Notes: a model not told the origin generated them from the sequence alone. Positions 14,266-27,468 are shown, numbered from the stretch's first letter. The stretch: DNA of 64,000 nt from Oreocharis arfaki (GCA_013398015.1 VZRR01010919.1:934675-998674); one strand, 5' to 3'. Made by a program: numbers and translations.

Positions 14266-14858
14266 GGTCTTATTTTTATGAAAATAATTTAAAAATGTTT
14301 TTGCACATTCTCTATAGTATTTACCTTTCACTGTGTTGTTTAGACTTAGATTTAAAGTGCTGCATCTTAGCTTTCTTCTTACAATGAAAAAAAAATCGAA
14401 GAAGTATTGTTAGCAACCTGTTTTATTGTAGTTTGCTTTTACTTGGGGATGACCTTTGCTAACTCAAGTAGGAGTCTACCTACTAGCAAATGATTTTAGA
14501 AGTAATGCCAATAAGAATAATCTAATATTAGTATTCTTCTTACAGAACCTCTCTTGGCATCTCCAAATTATACTACTTCTTCTCAGCTGGCTTGAATATC
14601 TCAAGACCCTTGAGATACTGTAGTCTTAGGTGTCCCAAAAATAAACTATGTTCTAACAGTCAATGAAAAACACTTTGTGCAGAGGTATGCCTTAAACTTA
14701 GCTCCTACAGGAGGCTGTGGGAAATCTACAGAGAGTTAGAACCTACAGAAGACTCTAAGAAACACCATACCCACGCTGTGGCCCATGAAAAGAAAAAAAA
14801 AATTGACAGATATTTGTGTAGGTTGCGTGAATTGATAATAGATTCATAGGAAATTTTA

Positions 14859-14995
14859 CAGAATCATAGAATATTCTGAGTTGGAACTTGCAATTACAAT
14901 TCTCATGCAGCCGTCAGGATGTCAAAGAAGAGAATCTAGGCAGTGCAGCTCAGGTGCAGTGCCCAAGTCTTCTGACATTAGTCAGGATTAGGGAA
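14859..14995 (-). mobile_element. Decayed CR1 3' end (minus strand)
   Basis: On the + strand the block begins cagaatcatagaatattctg and then agttggaa, the reverse complement of a CR1 3' terminus of the subfamily whose tail reads tcatagaatattctgagttgg. The following ~100 bp are much more diverged but keep patches, such as cagtgcccaagtcttctgac near 14958, that fit the expected order (attgtccaa..cttcttgaactctgtcagg in the family). The outer boundary is uncertain. It is non-coding. Confidence 0.7.
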
Positions 14996-17900
14996 GGGTG
15001 GAAACATGGGAATATATGTGAGATATATATTGACTCAAACTTGCTCAGTTTCGTCACTGTGCATGTCCAGTGAATGTTAGCTTGTCCTGCTGCTTCTGTG
15101 CCAGCTGCACTGTAAACCTGGCAGGTTTCATAGCGGTTTCAAAGATCAAGCACAGCTTTCCTACCCTTGGAAACCAAGGTGAAAAAGGACACATTGAGAA
15201 TTCTGATGTGTGTTGTTTCTCTTGCCCAACCATGCTGGGCTGTGTTTCTAAATCTTTTATGTTAGACATAAATTTAAAATGATCACAGATGTCAACATTT
15301 TCTTTATATGCTGGCAGATAACTATAATTTACTTTTAAGAATGGTTAGAATTTATTTTCAAGAGTTTTTAGCAAACACAAGAATCCTTTACACTAAAATT
15401 CATTGACTTTTAATTTAGGTCAGTAAAAATAGACATGTTTGCATTCTAGCACACATTAAACATCCTGGAGAAGCAGTTTGTTCATTTTGGAAAGCTATCA
15501 CATATCTTCAATTTGAAACTAATGTTTAAAAATGCAGAGTCCAGCAGCATGCATCAGATTAAAAAAGAATATTTCAGATTATGTATTTTAACCATATTGG
15601 TAACAATATGTTTTATGTTTTTTGCAAAGTTTCAGAAGTCCAGAAAGTAATCTGGTAGAATATTAAGGCCTTGAAGCAGTCAAGCTTGGAATTTTAAATT
15701 GGCAATCAGAAGAGTTTGGAACAAAAGCGATTCATTCTCAAGAACAATGGCACTTAATATGGAACCTTTATTTGCTGTTGGCATCACACTAAAATACTTC
15801 AAGTGTGATTGTGATCCATGGAGACTTTAGGTTTTTGCCATTGGACCTCCTTTGAGGATAGTGTGATACCCTGCAAATCACCGTAGATTCACTTAGATTC
15901 ACAGACTAGTAAATATACTGGGCTTTCAAAATAAAATATATTAAAAATATAACTCATAGAGATCCCTGTTTCTCTAAATATATGCCTGTATTTCTGATTA
16001 TATTCTACATCACTCTGAACTATTTAATTACACAATTCTTTCTCAATCCAAGAACTTCTTACTATCAGAAAAAAACACCTTTGACACTGCCTGTGTGAGA
16101 TGAACTAGATTGGTTGAAGCATTCTTTTTAAAACATGTTTTGCTAAAATAATAGTAAAAGTTTGTGATTCTACTTGCAGAAATAACAAAAAAAGTAGAAA
16201 AAATGAGATGCAATTATTCCTTCTTGATTTATTTAAATGCTGCTGCCAGAGTGATCTTCCAGGCATGCTTCTGATGTAGTTTTATTGTGGACTGTTTCTG
16301 AATTTATTTGCTTTCAGATTTTAGCACTACTGTTATGTTCTTTCCTTGTAAGCACCTGCAAAACCCTGCAGTTATGAAGCAGTATTTGTTATTCATCGTG
16401 TTTTCTGGGGCAAGTGGGAGACAAGAAGGACCATAGGTCACCTTAAACCGTTCAGGTCATGCAGTTTGGGCTTCAGAATCCCTCAGAGCTATCATCCTCC
16501 TGCTTTCTCAACAGCTAACAGCATATCATAAAATGTCAGTGGTTTTGGTGTCAAGGAATGAGTAAAAGCAAATTGAGAAAATAAATTTAATTCCTATTTA
16601 ATCTGAACAAAAGTCTGAGTGTTGTTGTAGTTCTGCAGGAGTTTCTTAAATTTATTTTCTAGTTGGCCTTAACAACAGTCCCTTAACATATGTGGGCAGA
16701 TCCTTGCTGACTAGAATGTAATACCATCACTGTTCAACAAAAACATGATGCAGAGAGTCTATTGCCAACTTGTTTTTTGCCTTCCATTTTCATTATATGT
16801 TTGTTTGTGAGTAGCAGCATCCTGTTCCACCTATTTAGTGACTGTTCTCAAAGTCCACAAAAGCCTAAGAGAAGAAGTTTCAAGTAAAAAAAGGAAACTG
16901 CAATAATTCTGAAAAATACGAAACATTGGATAGACACTCGTAAAGGTAATGTGTAAAAGTAATTTGGAAAGGTAAAAGCCTTCCTGCTGCATCTTCTTCC
17001 TGCCTTCTTATTGATGTATTTTTGCTATTGTTAAAGACAGAGAGATTCAACACAGAAAATAAGATTGTAATATGGAACTCTAAGCTTGTTTGTATTGGAG
17101 AGTTTTTTGAATCTCTCAGTCTTCAAGCAATGTGCTTTTTTTCTGTATACCAATTTCAGCCACATTTTTTACGTGGTGCCCACGTTAAAGCAGAAGTCTG
17201 TTGCTTGTGAAACACCAGCTGTTGATATTTTTGCAGTTGCCTGGGGAAATCTGAGCCTTTTGTAAAATGTGTCCAGTAAGCTACAGAAAATTTAGGGGAC
17301 AAACGGCACTTTTGAACAAAAATGCAAACATCTTACTATTTTTCATGGCAGCTAACAGAGATCTACTTTCTTTTACTTTCACTGGTAAATTCTACTTTAA
17401 TTAAGCAGAGCAGTAAATTAGCTTCTGGCATTTTGTATCCTGGACAGATGCAATGCTCAGAGACACAGAGATGACAATTAGAAAAGAAATTACATGAGTA
17501 ATGTGGTAAAATGAAGGGGGAAGAAAGAGTTTTCTTAGCCCAAATCATTTATCCGGAAGAGATTTCATCAGGCTAATGTCAAACAATGTTCAAAGGAAAT
17601 GTTCCTTTTGTTTCCCTGAAAAAAAACCGGCTGAATTTTCATCTGTTCCTGGCGTATTTGCCCTATGTGCCATGCATTCCATCATATCCCATGTTAAAGT
17701 ACACTAATTACCATTATTTATAGACTAAGTTAGAAAAGTAATTTCTCCTACAGTAAACACTGTAAGATGCTATACCTTCTTGAATGGAATTAATTTAAAA
17801 AGTAATTAAATAATGCATTTTTTTAAAAAAAGAATTTTTAGAGAAAAGAAAATACTTCCTATACAATTGCATGAACTGCTGAATCTATTATACCCTGAGT

Positions 17901-19190
17901 TTGTTCATACTCTTTTAGAGAGGAATTTTTGGTTTGAGTTGTGGGGCTGTGTTATATAAAGAGTGGTTTTGCATTACTATTTATTTTTCTCCATTTGCTC
18001 TTGGAAAATTAGACATGCTACATCATTAGTCTCTAATGGTAAAAAAGTAATGATTTCAGTACTTTGAATTGATTTCAGTTTCCAATAGATAGAGAATATG
18101 GCAAGAAGGAGAATGATTGCATCAATATCTTCGATAATTCTTGTATTGAAGAAGTCAGTTATTAGGCCAGATTCAAAAAAGCTCATTTCCATTTGACTTT
18201 CCTTCTGTTTCAGTAAAATTGCACACTATTGCTGTACAGTGGTTTATGACTCTCGGTTTCCATAAATTAGTTTGTGCAATCTGTCCCTGTGACCTCAGGA
18301 ACAATTCTCCTTCTGTTTGTGTGAGCTGTATGAACAGGGATGCTGAGACTGGAAAACTTACTAGAGCTGGTAATTGATTAATTGCCCTGTAAGTAAACAT
18401 CAGCTGTGGCTAACATTGAGTTGGATGGGCAACTTTGTCGTATCACAGCCACACACACCACCACACAGCAGGAGGGAAGGGAAACTTGTCAGCTGCTCAC
18501 AGATTAGAGGGCAAGAGGGTGTTTTTTTTCTCCTTGTCAGACTAGAAAATTGTTATGGATTTCTAGCGCTGAGTGTGAGATAGAGACTGATGTGTTCGTG
18601 TTGGTTCCTTCTGTAGCTCTGACCCCCCACATCAAACCAAATCTTTGAGAGCACACATGTATGGGAGGGAGGAAGGGTTGGTGATCAAGGTTACAAATTG
18701 TGGATATACACCTAGAAAAGGAGAAAGAAAAAAAGTTGATATAAAGAACAAAAATAGAGTGGGCTTCTTGAGGTAATTGAAGCTCTGTTCCCTTCCCTAC
18801 TCTTATGTTTTCAGATATGTTTATGATACTTAACATTTACCTCCCCCTCATAACAGTTAATAAAAAGCTTTTCAATGCACTTTGATAAACCTGAGATCTA
18901 CAGAAAGAGGCAAAAGCATTAACCGTAATTTTCCGCAAGATTAAAGCAGGAGAGATTAGGCATTCAAACAACAGTTCTGTTCCTGCAAACCTTACCTTGG
19001 AGGTCAAAAAGATGGCCAGGGAAGGCTTTTAAACACAAGCTTTCTGTTTTGCTCCATGATCCCTTGTCGGGTTTTCTCTCATTTGCAAAGAACATAAGTG
19101 ATCATTCCACATTTTAATTTTCATTACAGAAGTTCTGTCTGTGAAAGCCTGGAAAACACACTTCTTTTCTACTAAGTTATTACAGGGAGA
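14996..19190. other. Gene-free AT-rich DNA
   Basis: No recognised repeat, RNA gene or exon. Open frames are all under about 100 codons and unremarkable. Confidence 0.55.
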
Positions 19191-19194
19191 ATTT

Positions 19195-19490
19195 ATTTTA
19201 GCATGACCATAGACAATTACACCTCATAACTGAAATAAATCTTCTCTCATCTTCATATTTGCTCCTGTCCCTTCAATATTTACAGATTTTATCAGCTTCC
19301 CTTTTCAGGTTTACTGCTGGAAACTAAACAATCCAGGTTCTCTTAATCTTGTTTTCAACTAAAGAAAAAATTTTCCAGTCATTTAATCTTTGTATTAGTC
19401 CTGCTATGGAATTCATTCCAATTTAAATTAGCATTTCTAAAAGAAATAGTAAAAAGAGACCAGAAATACATGCAATATTCTGAGGTTTTT
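19195..19490 (-). mobile_element. Ancient L3/CR1-type LINE remnant (antisense)
   Basis: On the + strand the region contains, in the right order, degraded versions of the antisense 3' portion of an old CR1/L3-like LINE: ctaaacaatccaggttctct near 19324, a run like cagtcatttaatctttgtat, a ctatggaattcattccaatt stretch, and agaaatacatgcaatattctgag near 19459. In the family these correspond to the blocks ctaaacaatcccagttctct, ..tttaatcattcttgt.., ctggactttctccaattt and gaacacaatactcca. Similarity is low and distributed, consistent with an insertion much older than the other CR1 copies in the window. I read this from memory of the family; alignment would be needed to set boundaries. Confidence 0.5.
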
Positions 19491-21077
19491 CCAGGTTGGC
19501 GACTGATTCTGAGTTGATTTACCAGCAGCTTTGAAACAATAAGGCTCAAAAACAAGAAGTCATTCTTGTACTTGTTAAGTTATAGCATTGCATTTAATTC
19601 CTTTCCTGGAACTTCATGTAATAAAAAAGGAATCCCAAAAGCATTTGTTTCCCAATTACCCTTTATTTTTGTTTTCTTTCATTTTGTATTTTTTTTTCCT
19701 TCTCATTTATAAATCTAATAATAACAATAAAAAAAGATCTGGTGTTGGCTTTGGTAAAAGATTTCATCATGTGCCTTCACAACCAGAGAGTATATTATAG
19801 TGATAAAAATAAACTTGCTATGAGCATAAATATGTTATTTGCTTGTCTCCTTTTAAATATTACAAGTAACTTTGGAAATAAAGGTCAAGGTTTCTTGTGT
19901 CTATAAAATGTCACAAATGTTACATATAAACATAGCTGAGAATATGTTACTGTAATAAAGTATATCTATTATTTGTTATCCAAATAGAGAAATGTTATGC
20001 TAGTGGCACATTTATTTAAAAAAAAAAAAATCAATAAAATGGATATATCAAGTTTTCTGCTGATCTGATACTGCCTGTGGATTTAAGCACGTTGCCTGTG
20101 GCCATCCTGCAGCTTTAAAGGAAAATAGCTAGAGGTTATAAAACCGACTGTGTTGCTGTACCTTGATTGAGCAAGACTGAGCAAGCAAGAATGGGAAAGA
20201 GAAGGTATTTGTTCACAGTAAGTTGAGTTTCTATTATACTTATTTTTCTTGCCAATTTAAGAGTTAACAGAAGAAAATCAGTATGATGAAAACATAAGGC
20301 AACAACCTATTCATACACATGCCTGAAAGAAAAGATAGTGCACAACACAATGCAGTTGCAACAGCTGTTACAGAAAATGACACAGCATGTAGGGAAGATA
20401 AGATGCAAATTCCAAGCTTAGGCTTTGATCATGTTTCCTTCAGGATCAGCAGTTCATTTGATGATACAGATACAAGTGGAAATGGGAGGGAGACATAAAC
20501 CATTTTCAGCTATGAAGTATTTACTAGTCATGATGACAGATTTCTGATTGCTACTGACAGGAATGCTTTTCAAGATATTGCTAGCACTTTCCTTTTATTC
20601 CCCTGTCAAATACCAAACATGCCTATTTAAGCATTTCATTTGGTCATTGTTGTTAGAAGTCCTTGGTCCTAGATTGTCCTGCTATATGAATTAACATGAA
20701 AAATCCTATATTTATTTTTCAAAAAAGTACACCTCTGAATATACAGAGAGAGAGATTGGCAGGGTGTGGTGGGGGTGAAGAATTTTCGATTCTATAGAGG
20801 GTTTTTAGAAGACCGTTTAGGTTATAGTTGTATTTTGAGTTGGACTCAATTTGTAGATTTTTTGTTGACCTACTGTGCTGAGGTGAATTTTACTTAGAGA
20901 GAGGAGATCTGTAAAAAAAGTCAAGAGTAACAGCATAGTTTAATATTAAGAAGCCATATTCATATGTGATATATTCAGTGGGTCTTCACTTCCCCAGTAG
21001 AATTCCAGTGGCTGAAATACCAGGTTTAAATCCAGTCCAGAGCATTTCAACTGCAGTCTTATTTGTGTCACATCTGT
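19491..21077. other. Gene-free AT-rich DNA with a 13-base poly(A) run
   Basis: A 13-base A run lies at 20018-20030 and a short GA run near 20743. Nothing else is recognised. Confidence 0.55.
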
Positions 21078-21240
21078 CATAGAATCATAGAATGATTTGT
21101 GTTGGAAAGGACCTTAAAGATCATTGAGTTCCAACCCCCCCTTACCATGGGCAGAGACACCTTCCATTAGACCAGGTTGCTCAAAGACCCATTGAACTCG
21201 GCCTTGATCATGTCTGGGGGTGCAGCAATTTTCTGCTGCT
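21078..21240 (-). mobile_element. CR1 3' end (minus strand)
   Basis: On the + strand the reverse complement of the CR1 terminus is clear: catagaatcatagaatgatt, then ttggaaaggaccttaaagat, cattgagttccaacccccc, catgggcagagacacctt and ccattagaccaggttgctca, in the correct order. The family's terminal octamer repeat (agaatcat) is present in two copies at the outer end. Similarity fades after about 21215. This is a short, 5'-truncated insertion of about 150 bp; it carries no coding sequence. Confidence 0.93.
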
Positions 21241-22298
21241 CTCGTGCTTCATCTTCAGTCAGTTGTGTAAAAAAATAAATCCAGAAGTGCTAATTAGCTG
21301 CAGGTAATGACAACAGAATGTGTCACTAACCACTGAAATATAGTCTGGGAATTTCAAAAAATAATCAGTAAATCATCACACTTTGTTAAATCAAGTCAGT
21401 CACTATAATAAACCAATGACAGTGCAATGATGTATAGAAAATACTGAGCAAAAAATATCACCTATCATTGTACCCCAGACCATAATTCACCAGCAGTTAT
21501 GATAGAATGCAGTTTAATAAAGTCTGTCAGCAGGTGCCATTATACTGAGGAAGACTGACTTGATAGAATCTATGCATCCAGTGAAACTCCTAGAGGCAGT
21601 TGAATCTTATGCTGATTGCAGCACTCTAAATGGAATTTCTCATCATTTTTGGGACTATCCTGTTGAAAACCAAACTATGCACAAAACAGGAGTAGATTTT
21701 TTAATATGTTCTCTTGCAAATATGAAGATACTTTGGCTTCTAACATCATGGTTTTTTCCCCCCATAGTTTGATAAATAACTCTTCAGTATTTTTAATTAT
21801 CAGAATCAAATGCTGGTTGTGCTCCATTCACTATGGGTTTCACCTATTCATTTTGCTATTATTTGTTTTTTTCCATGTACATCATAAAAAAAGTAATTTT
21901 GGAAATGGATTCATTAATAATTGCAATCATGATGCTGTAACTTTAATTTCTTCAGAATGGGATGAATAGCTGCTATATTACTTTTTAATTTACAAGCTGG
22001 TTATCCAGGGAGCACAAGGAGGTAAAATGTATTTTAGAATTTAAACTCTGGATGTTTATGAGTACAATAGTAATAATAAGGAAAGAATTAATAAATCAGG
22101 TAAGGCATGATATAATTGGCTTTAAATTTAACCTGAGGATTGTAAGAGTATATGTGACATGTCTAAGAATGCAGTCCTGCAAGCTGTTACCGCTGTGGCA
22201 ACATAGATTTTGTCAAGAACACAGCCAAACTAGGTGTTGTACACATTCATTACCAGCAAGACAGAAAGAAAGTGGCTGATGTGGCATGCTGGTTTTTG

Positions 22299-22331
22299 TG
22301 CTATGTGTGACACTGTTGGTGTCACATAGCA
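22299..22331. repeat. Inverted repeat, 13 bp with 2-base bulge
   Basis: Arms tgctatg-(tg)-tgacac and gtgtca-catagca pair perfectly apart from a two-base bulge in the left arm, around a five-base loop (tgttg). It lies directly upstream of the candidate exon at 22352. Whether it has any function is unknown. Confidence 0.85.
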
Positions 22332-22351
22332 CTCTGCCTTGTACACAACAG

Positions 22352-22421
22352 GAAAGTACATTTGCCACAGAAGATGGAAAGGTCACCTCTCCCGTGCTCC
22401 TGGAATCCTGTATCCCACAAG
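22352..22421 (+). other. Candidate exon, unproven (acceptor and donor signals)
   Basis: A splice-acceptor-like sequence (ctgccttgtacacaacag) precedes 70 bases of open frame, followed by a strong donor (cacaag|gtaagc). A second near-perfect donor (gaagaag|gtaagt) lies 32 bases further on, giving an alternative 102-base exon ending at 22453. The same frame also extends upstream to an ATG at 22286, with a hydrophobic start (MLVFVLCVTLLV) that resembles a signal peptide, so it could equally be read as a first coding exon. I recognise no protein family. An overlapping minus-strand frame of 86 codons weakens the coding case. Chance occurrence is quite possible. Confidence 0.18.
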
Positions 22422-24640
22422 GTAAGCCTTGGGAAGAACTTGGGAAGAAGAAGGTAAGTTTGGTCCTTTCCATTTTACCCTTTTTTTGTGTCTAGGGATT
22501 TCCTATATAAAAAGAAAGGTGTCAGTAATAAAATTGTGTGCATTTTTATCAGCTCTAAAAAACCTGAATTGATTGAAGTCGGTGCCGTGATTAATTTAAA
22601 AACAAAATGCAGATCCGGCAATGCTGCCCAGCTGTCTCTGGAAATACTTCCATAAGATCTAAAAAAGATTTGTAGCGTTTTTAAATCTCGTACTGAGACA
22701 GTCAGTGGCATGGCAGCAAAGGCAGACTTTCAGCTGTGATGTTCCTTCTCAGTGGTCAGCTCGGCTCTGAAGGAATGAGGTGTAAACCAACAGTGCTGTC
22801 ATGCTGCTGGGCACCACCAGTCACTGCGAGCAGTGCTCCCCTTGCATGTGACTTTCAGAGAGCACAGAAAATGCTGGAACATAGTTAAACAAGTGGCTGG
22901 TTTATGAGACCAGTCAGAGAGGTCGCTAAGCATTGAAATCTCCAGTTTAAGATGATAGTTTAGGTCTTGGAACTAACATGCTATGTCTTGGATTATTTTA
23001 GTGTATAAATAACTGTAATGAGAATCCTCACTCTCTGCTGAGGTTTGCTGAAATTTGAAGCTCCTGACCCTTCTTTGCTGGTTGTATACTGTTTTTCTAG
23101 TTTTGTTTTGTATGTGATAATCATCCTAAACAATGATTAGTCTAAATGGTTATTTTGGTAGCTTTGATAAGGTGCCAACTATGAAGTTAATGTGTAATTT
23201 TGTGGTTTGGTGTACTGAGTGTCCTTGCATCCAATAATGACTGAAAAGAATTTCTGTTACTTCTGCAGGAGTTGGGTTTCTGTAAATATTCCTAGGAATC
23301 TGCCCATGACATAATTTCTCAACATAAGAAAAACACCTTTGCAGACTTTTCTCGCATTTCTTGTCCATTCAGACTTTAAAAAGCATATGCTTTTGGTCCT
23401 AAAGTTCAGTTGAAGAGAAAGCATGGCTAATGTGGAGTATTCTGCTCTCCTCAATACCTTAAAAATAGTCACTCTTCTACCTTGACAGCACAGATTTACT
23501 GATTAATGGCCCATCGTCTTGCCTTTGTATGAAGCGATTGCTCTCGGCTCCCGCTGAATTACCAAAGGGGGTGTATAACAGACTGCTGCACACTGTAAAT
23601 GTTTCTACCACTCAAAACTCAGTGAGAACCACCAAATCATATTAGGACAACAGTTCCCGTCTCTTGTTGTGTTCCTGAGGCAGATGACCCATTGCTCCCA
23701 ATAAGGATAATTTGGTAGCTTGAGACTGTACAAATCAGTAGCCTCCACTGGGCTGATCTGTGCCCCACTAAAATAATATACTCGCACTTTCAGCTTTTGT
23801 TTCTGCTGTGGGGACCCCACTGGGAAGCCAGCTTAAAAGGATTTTCACAGCTCTTAGGCCCTCTTTGTATTTCCACTGGAACTCAAATTAGATCTTAACT
23901 AGTGAGTAGTTAATTGAGTTGACTTAAATCAGTTGTCTGCAGGCCTGGTGTCGGGGATGGAGAAACTCTAAGTGTCTTGGAAATGGAGATGGAAGAGTAC
24001 AATTCTAGTTGCTACTGGATGACTCCTGACAGCAGGGCAGAAACATGAGGTTGAGGAGGTGTCACATCCTTTCCAAACCCTTCAATTAGATCTGTAGTGT
24101 TCATGTCACCTTGGCTCTTGGGAGTATATTTATTTTATGGACAAACCATTCACTCATGAGCTGAATGACCACAAAGTACAGTTGTTCTTTGGAGTTTGTT
24201 TTCAAAGAGTATTTTGCTCTCCTTTCCCTCTGCTTTTTTGTGCAGACAGCTTTCAAATGTCCTGGTGCACCCTCCCCACCCATTCCACTGCAGCTGCCTT
24301 GGCTCAATTCCTCCTCCGATATTTTGCCTTCCTAAATTATAGAAGTTGTGGCGAAGATGTTGCTTCCTATGTCTTCTGCAGCACTACTTGCAGCCCTGTT
24401 CGCTTTTTAAACGCTTCTGATTTGTCTCTCAAAGGCAATAACATTTGCTGGGAGGAAAGAATTAAAAGTGGAAGAATGGCAAGGAGGATAGTAGATTTAC
24501 TCAAGTGACCTTGTAGCTGGGAATGCCAAGTCCTGGTAAATAACAGTGTGGGAAAACATATATTATGCCTAGTTATTGCTGCTTATCCTCTGTTTTGAGA
24601 AGTAGAATTTCCGTACAGAGATAACATATGTGTTTACAGA

Positions 24641-24663
24641 GTCTTGGAGGCCCTCTCCAAGAC
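24641..24663. repeat. Perfect 9-bp inverted repeat
   Basis: gtcttggag and ctccaagac are exact reverse complements around a five-base loop (gccct). A third related half-site, gtcttgggagag, lies about 20 bases downstream. No function is assigned. Confidence 0.85.
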
Positions 24664-27400
24664 ATGCTTAGGCTTCGTGTCTTGGGAGAGAGATCAAAGC
24701 AGAGGTCATAAAAAGCACAGAGAAAATCATGGAGGTAAATCGTGCATGTACCAGACCCTTTGATATGCTGAGGCCGGGGAACAGGTCACATGCTTTTTGC
24801 CCCTGCTAAGATGGGATGAGCTTAGCAGTGTATGTGCCCTAGCTTGCTCATGAAATCCTCCAGCCAGCAAAGTGATGGAATAAATCTATTCTTCTCACTT
24901 CAGCTGTGGGTCACGGTCACCTTGGTTAGTTGCATCTGTCTGTTCACACAGTATTATATTTTATAATTCATGTTGATGAATTCAATAGCACTTGTGGCTG
25001 ATATCCAAAACCATCTCTTCTTAAGGCTGGAGCTAGAAATTATCAAGTGTCTAGCTAGCTCTCTGACCCTGAAGTTTGTATTTCACTCCTGCCAGCAGTG
25101 TGTTTCTTTATATGTGCACATGTCACAATTGGACATATAGCTTGTAAGGTCTTCAAGATATTATATATCAACAAGTTAATCAATTGAAGAGAAGTTTCAT
25201 TAACTGAGTAAGAACAGATGTGAGCATAAGGTAACTTATTCCTCATCAGAGGAGAAAGTGTATGACCTTTGGAGCACTTAAATGCTGATAGGTAGCTGAT
25301 AGGTAGATGGTATGGAGGATAATCTTTCTTTGAGTATCTTGTCTGAGCCATTTGATGTTAGTTTATGTTACATGTATCAGTCAGCTAATGCACAGCAGAT
25401 CTTTGTCATACTGTAGAATGTGTGATAGATTCTGACAGAACCTATTTGATGTAAATAATAGATTTGTTATAAGTAAATGGTTTTCCATCTTCAGCTTTTG
25501 AAATTTTTTGCATGGCTGTGAAGTGGAGATTTGCAAGACTCCACTGCTAGAGCTATGCCCCAAATTAGCTTATACTCACACTACCAAATACAGACTTGGT
25601 TAAAGAGCAGGAATCAACAAGTTTTTTTTAGGAAGTTGTACACTTCAATAGTGACTATTTGGCATTTGATTACTGACCTATGGTGATTTACATGCCCTCC
25701 AGTGGCCACAGGCCACTTCCCAGCAAAACTGCAGATGAACAAAGTCCTGTTCTCCATGGACATTTTCTTATTGAGTGTTTGTTGGAGATAACTACTAGTA
25801 AGACTCTGTCTTGCAGTGGCAACTGCAAAAGGTGCTCATGCTGGGCTCTGACATTCATCATAAATTTTTTAGAGATTTCCTTTCTCAACAGCTCTACCCT
25901 TCTGCTTTGCTGTGTTTTCTTTAGCGATACTCAGTCAGAGTTCAGACCCTCAACATTCCCCACAATTATAATCCCCAAAAATAAAATAACTTCGGGCCAT
26001 TTGGATAACAAACTAGCATTTTAATCTTTCTTTTCTCAGTTTGCAGCCTCTGGAGAAGGCCAACGAAAAAGGTTCACCATATCTATCACCCTAGTTAGAG
26101 CTAGTCAGAGTTAGAAGGCTCTGAAATCAGATAGCCTTTTGTTTGTGTGGTAGTGTATCATCGTATTCTGCCTTAAATCTTCTTTGAGCTTACTAACCCA
26201 AGATTTTTGTCAGCTTCAGTTCTCTTGGTTTCTTCCTTGCCGCATGTTAGCCTCACGATCCATAATTAGGCTTTTCAAGTTTCATCCAGATGTAAAAAAG
26301 AAAAAAATTAAAAGGAAAACTCTAAAAGCAAACGCACAGACTGTCAGTGGACTTAATGCCATTCTCAAAAACTCACAACTTTTTAAAGGTCTCTGGCATT
26401 CATAATGGTTTTTTTTGAGCATGTTAAAAAGGACAAAAAATACAGTGCTGGCAACAATCTGAAATAAAAAATCCAACTCTTTTCTTACTGCAGTGCTTTA
26501 GAATTAATTGCATATTTACAAACCCCTATTTCTTTCCTCTTGAGCTTAAGAATTTACAGAAAGCTACCTGTAGTTAATTTGGAGCTTTCTGATAAAAATC
26601 TATCTTAAAACCTCTGATACAGGTTTTGAAACATATCTGTTATATGTGTCTACCTCTTGTGCTTTGAATTTTGTCATTTAAGTGCTCATCACTCAGGTCT
26701 GGCATTGAGTATGATAAAGAATGTTAGCAAAATATCTCTAATCTGAATCCAGTCTAGGTTGCACTTTGAATGAACATCTCGCTTTTCATTCTGTTGCCAT
26801 AAATTTCACTCTAACACCTCTTGCAATGTCGTGCTTGAGTATATTCCAGAGAACTTTTTTTCTAATTCTTCCCAAATCTTACCCTAGTTCTGGAAATTAC
26901 TTACCTATGGAGGGCTTTAGATTTGACTGCCAGTAGATCCACGGAAAATTGCTAGTATTAGTTCAGACAAGGACTACTCCCATCAGTTGAAGTGCTACAT
27001 TTCTTTATTTGCAGGATCTGAAGGCAAGGGCAATCTCACTCTGTACTTCAACTTAACTTACTGTGGACAAGAGGTGATAGAATATAACAAGCATTCTACA
27101 TAAAACATTATTTCAGTTGCTATGTGCTAGATTTAAAAAAGGGATACATGCTGCAGATTTTTTGGTTAGAAAATAATGTCTAAACAGCATCTTTTCTAGC
27201 TGTAGCTCTAAAATTAAATCCATTTAGAGTGCACTTATAATAAATAGAAAATGTTTTGTAGATGCAATTGTTCTGTTGCATGAAATCACTTCCAAATCAT
27301 TGTTTTTCCGGGTTTAGAGTACTTTTTGTAACTGCAGTTGTGTAATGAAATGGAGGTTAGTATACCGCACGTATGAGACTAGTATTGTAATTGCAAAGAA

Positions 27401-27468
27401 AAATTACTTTCCTTGCATCCAGCCTAACATTTTCTAAAATGTTAGGGGAAATGTAAGGAAAGTCATTT
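27401..27468. repeat. Long imperfect hairpin (about 28 paired bases)
   Basis: The inner stem is an exact 11-bp inverted repeat (cctaacatttt at 27423-27433, aaaatgttagg at 27436-27446). The outer stem pairs actttccttgcat (27406-27418) with atgtaaggaaagt (27451-27463); its only mismatch, G with T, would be a G-U pair in RNA. The stems are separated by a symmetrical 4x4 internal loop, and four further A-T pairs lie outside. The overall 68-base size is that of a small-RNA precursor hairpin, but the terminal loop is very tight (about four bases), and there is no evidence of transcription. A decayed palindromic transposon end is an alternative. Confidence 0.8.

Noticed and set aside
24137..24508. 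123-codon open frame on the plus strand
   Set aside because: No recognisable domain or splice context, and overlapping minus-strand open frame; judged a chance ORF.
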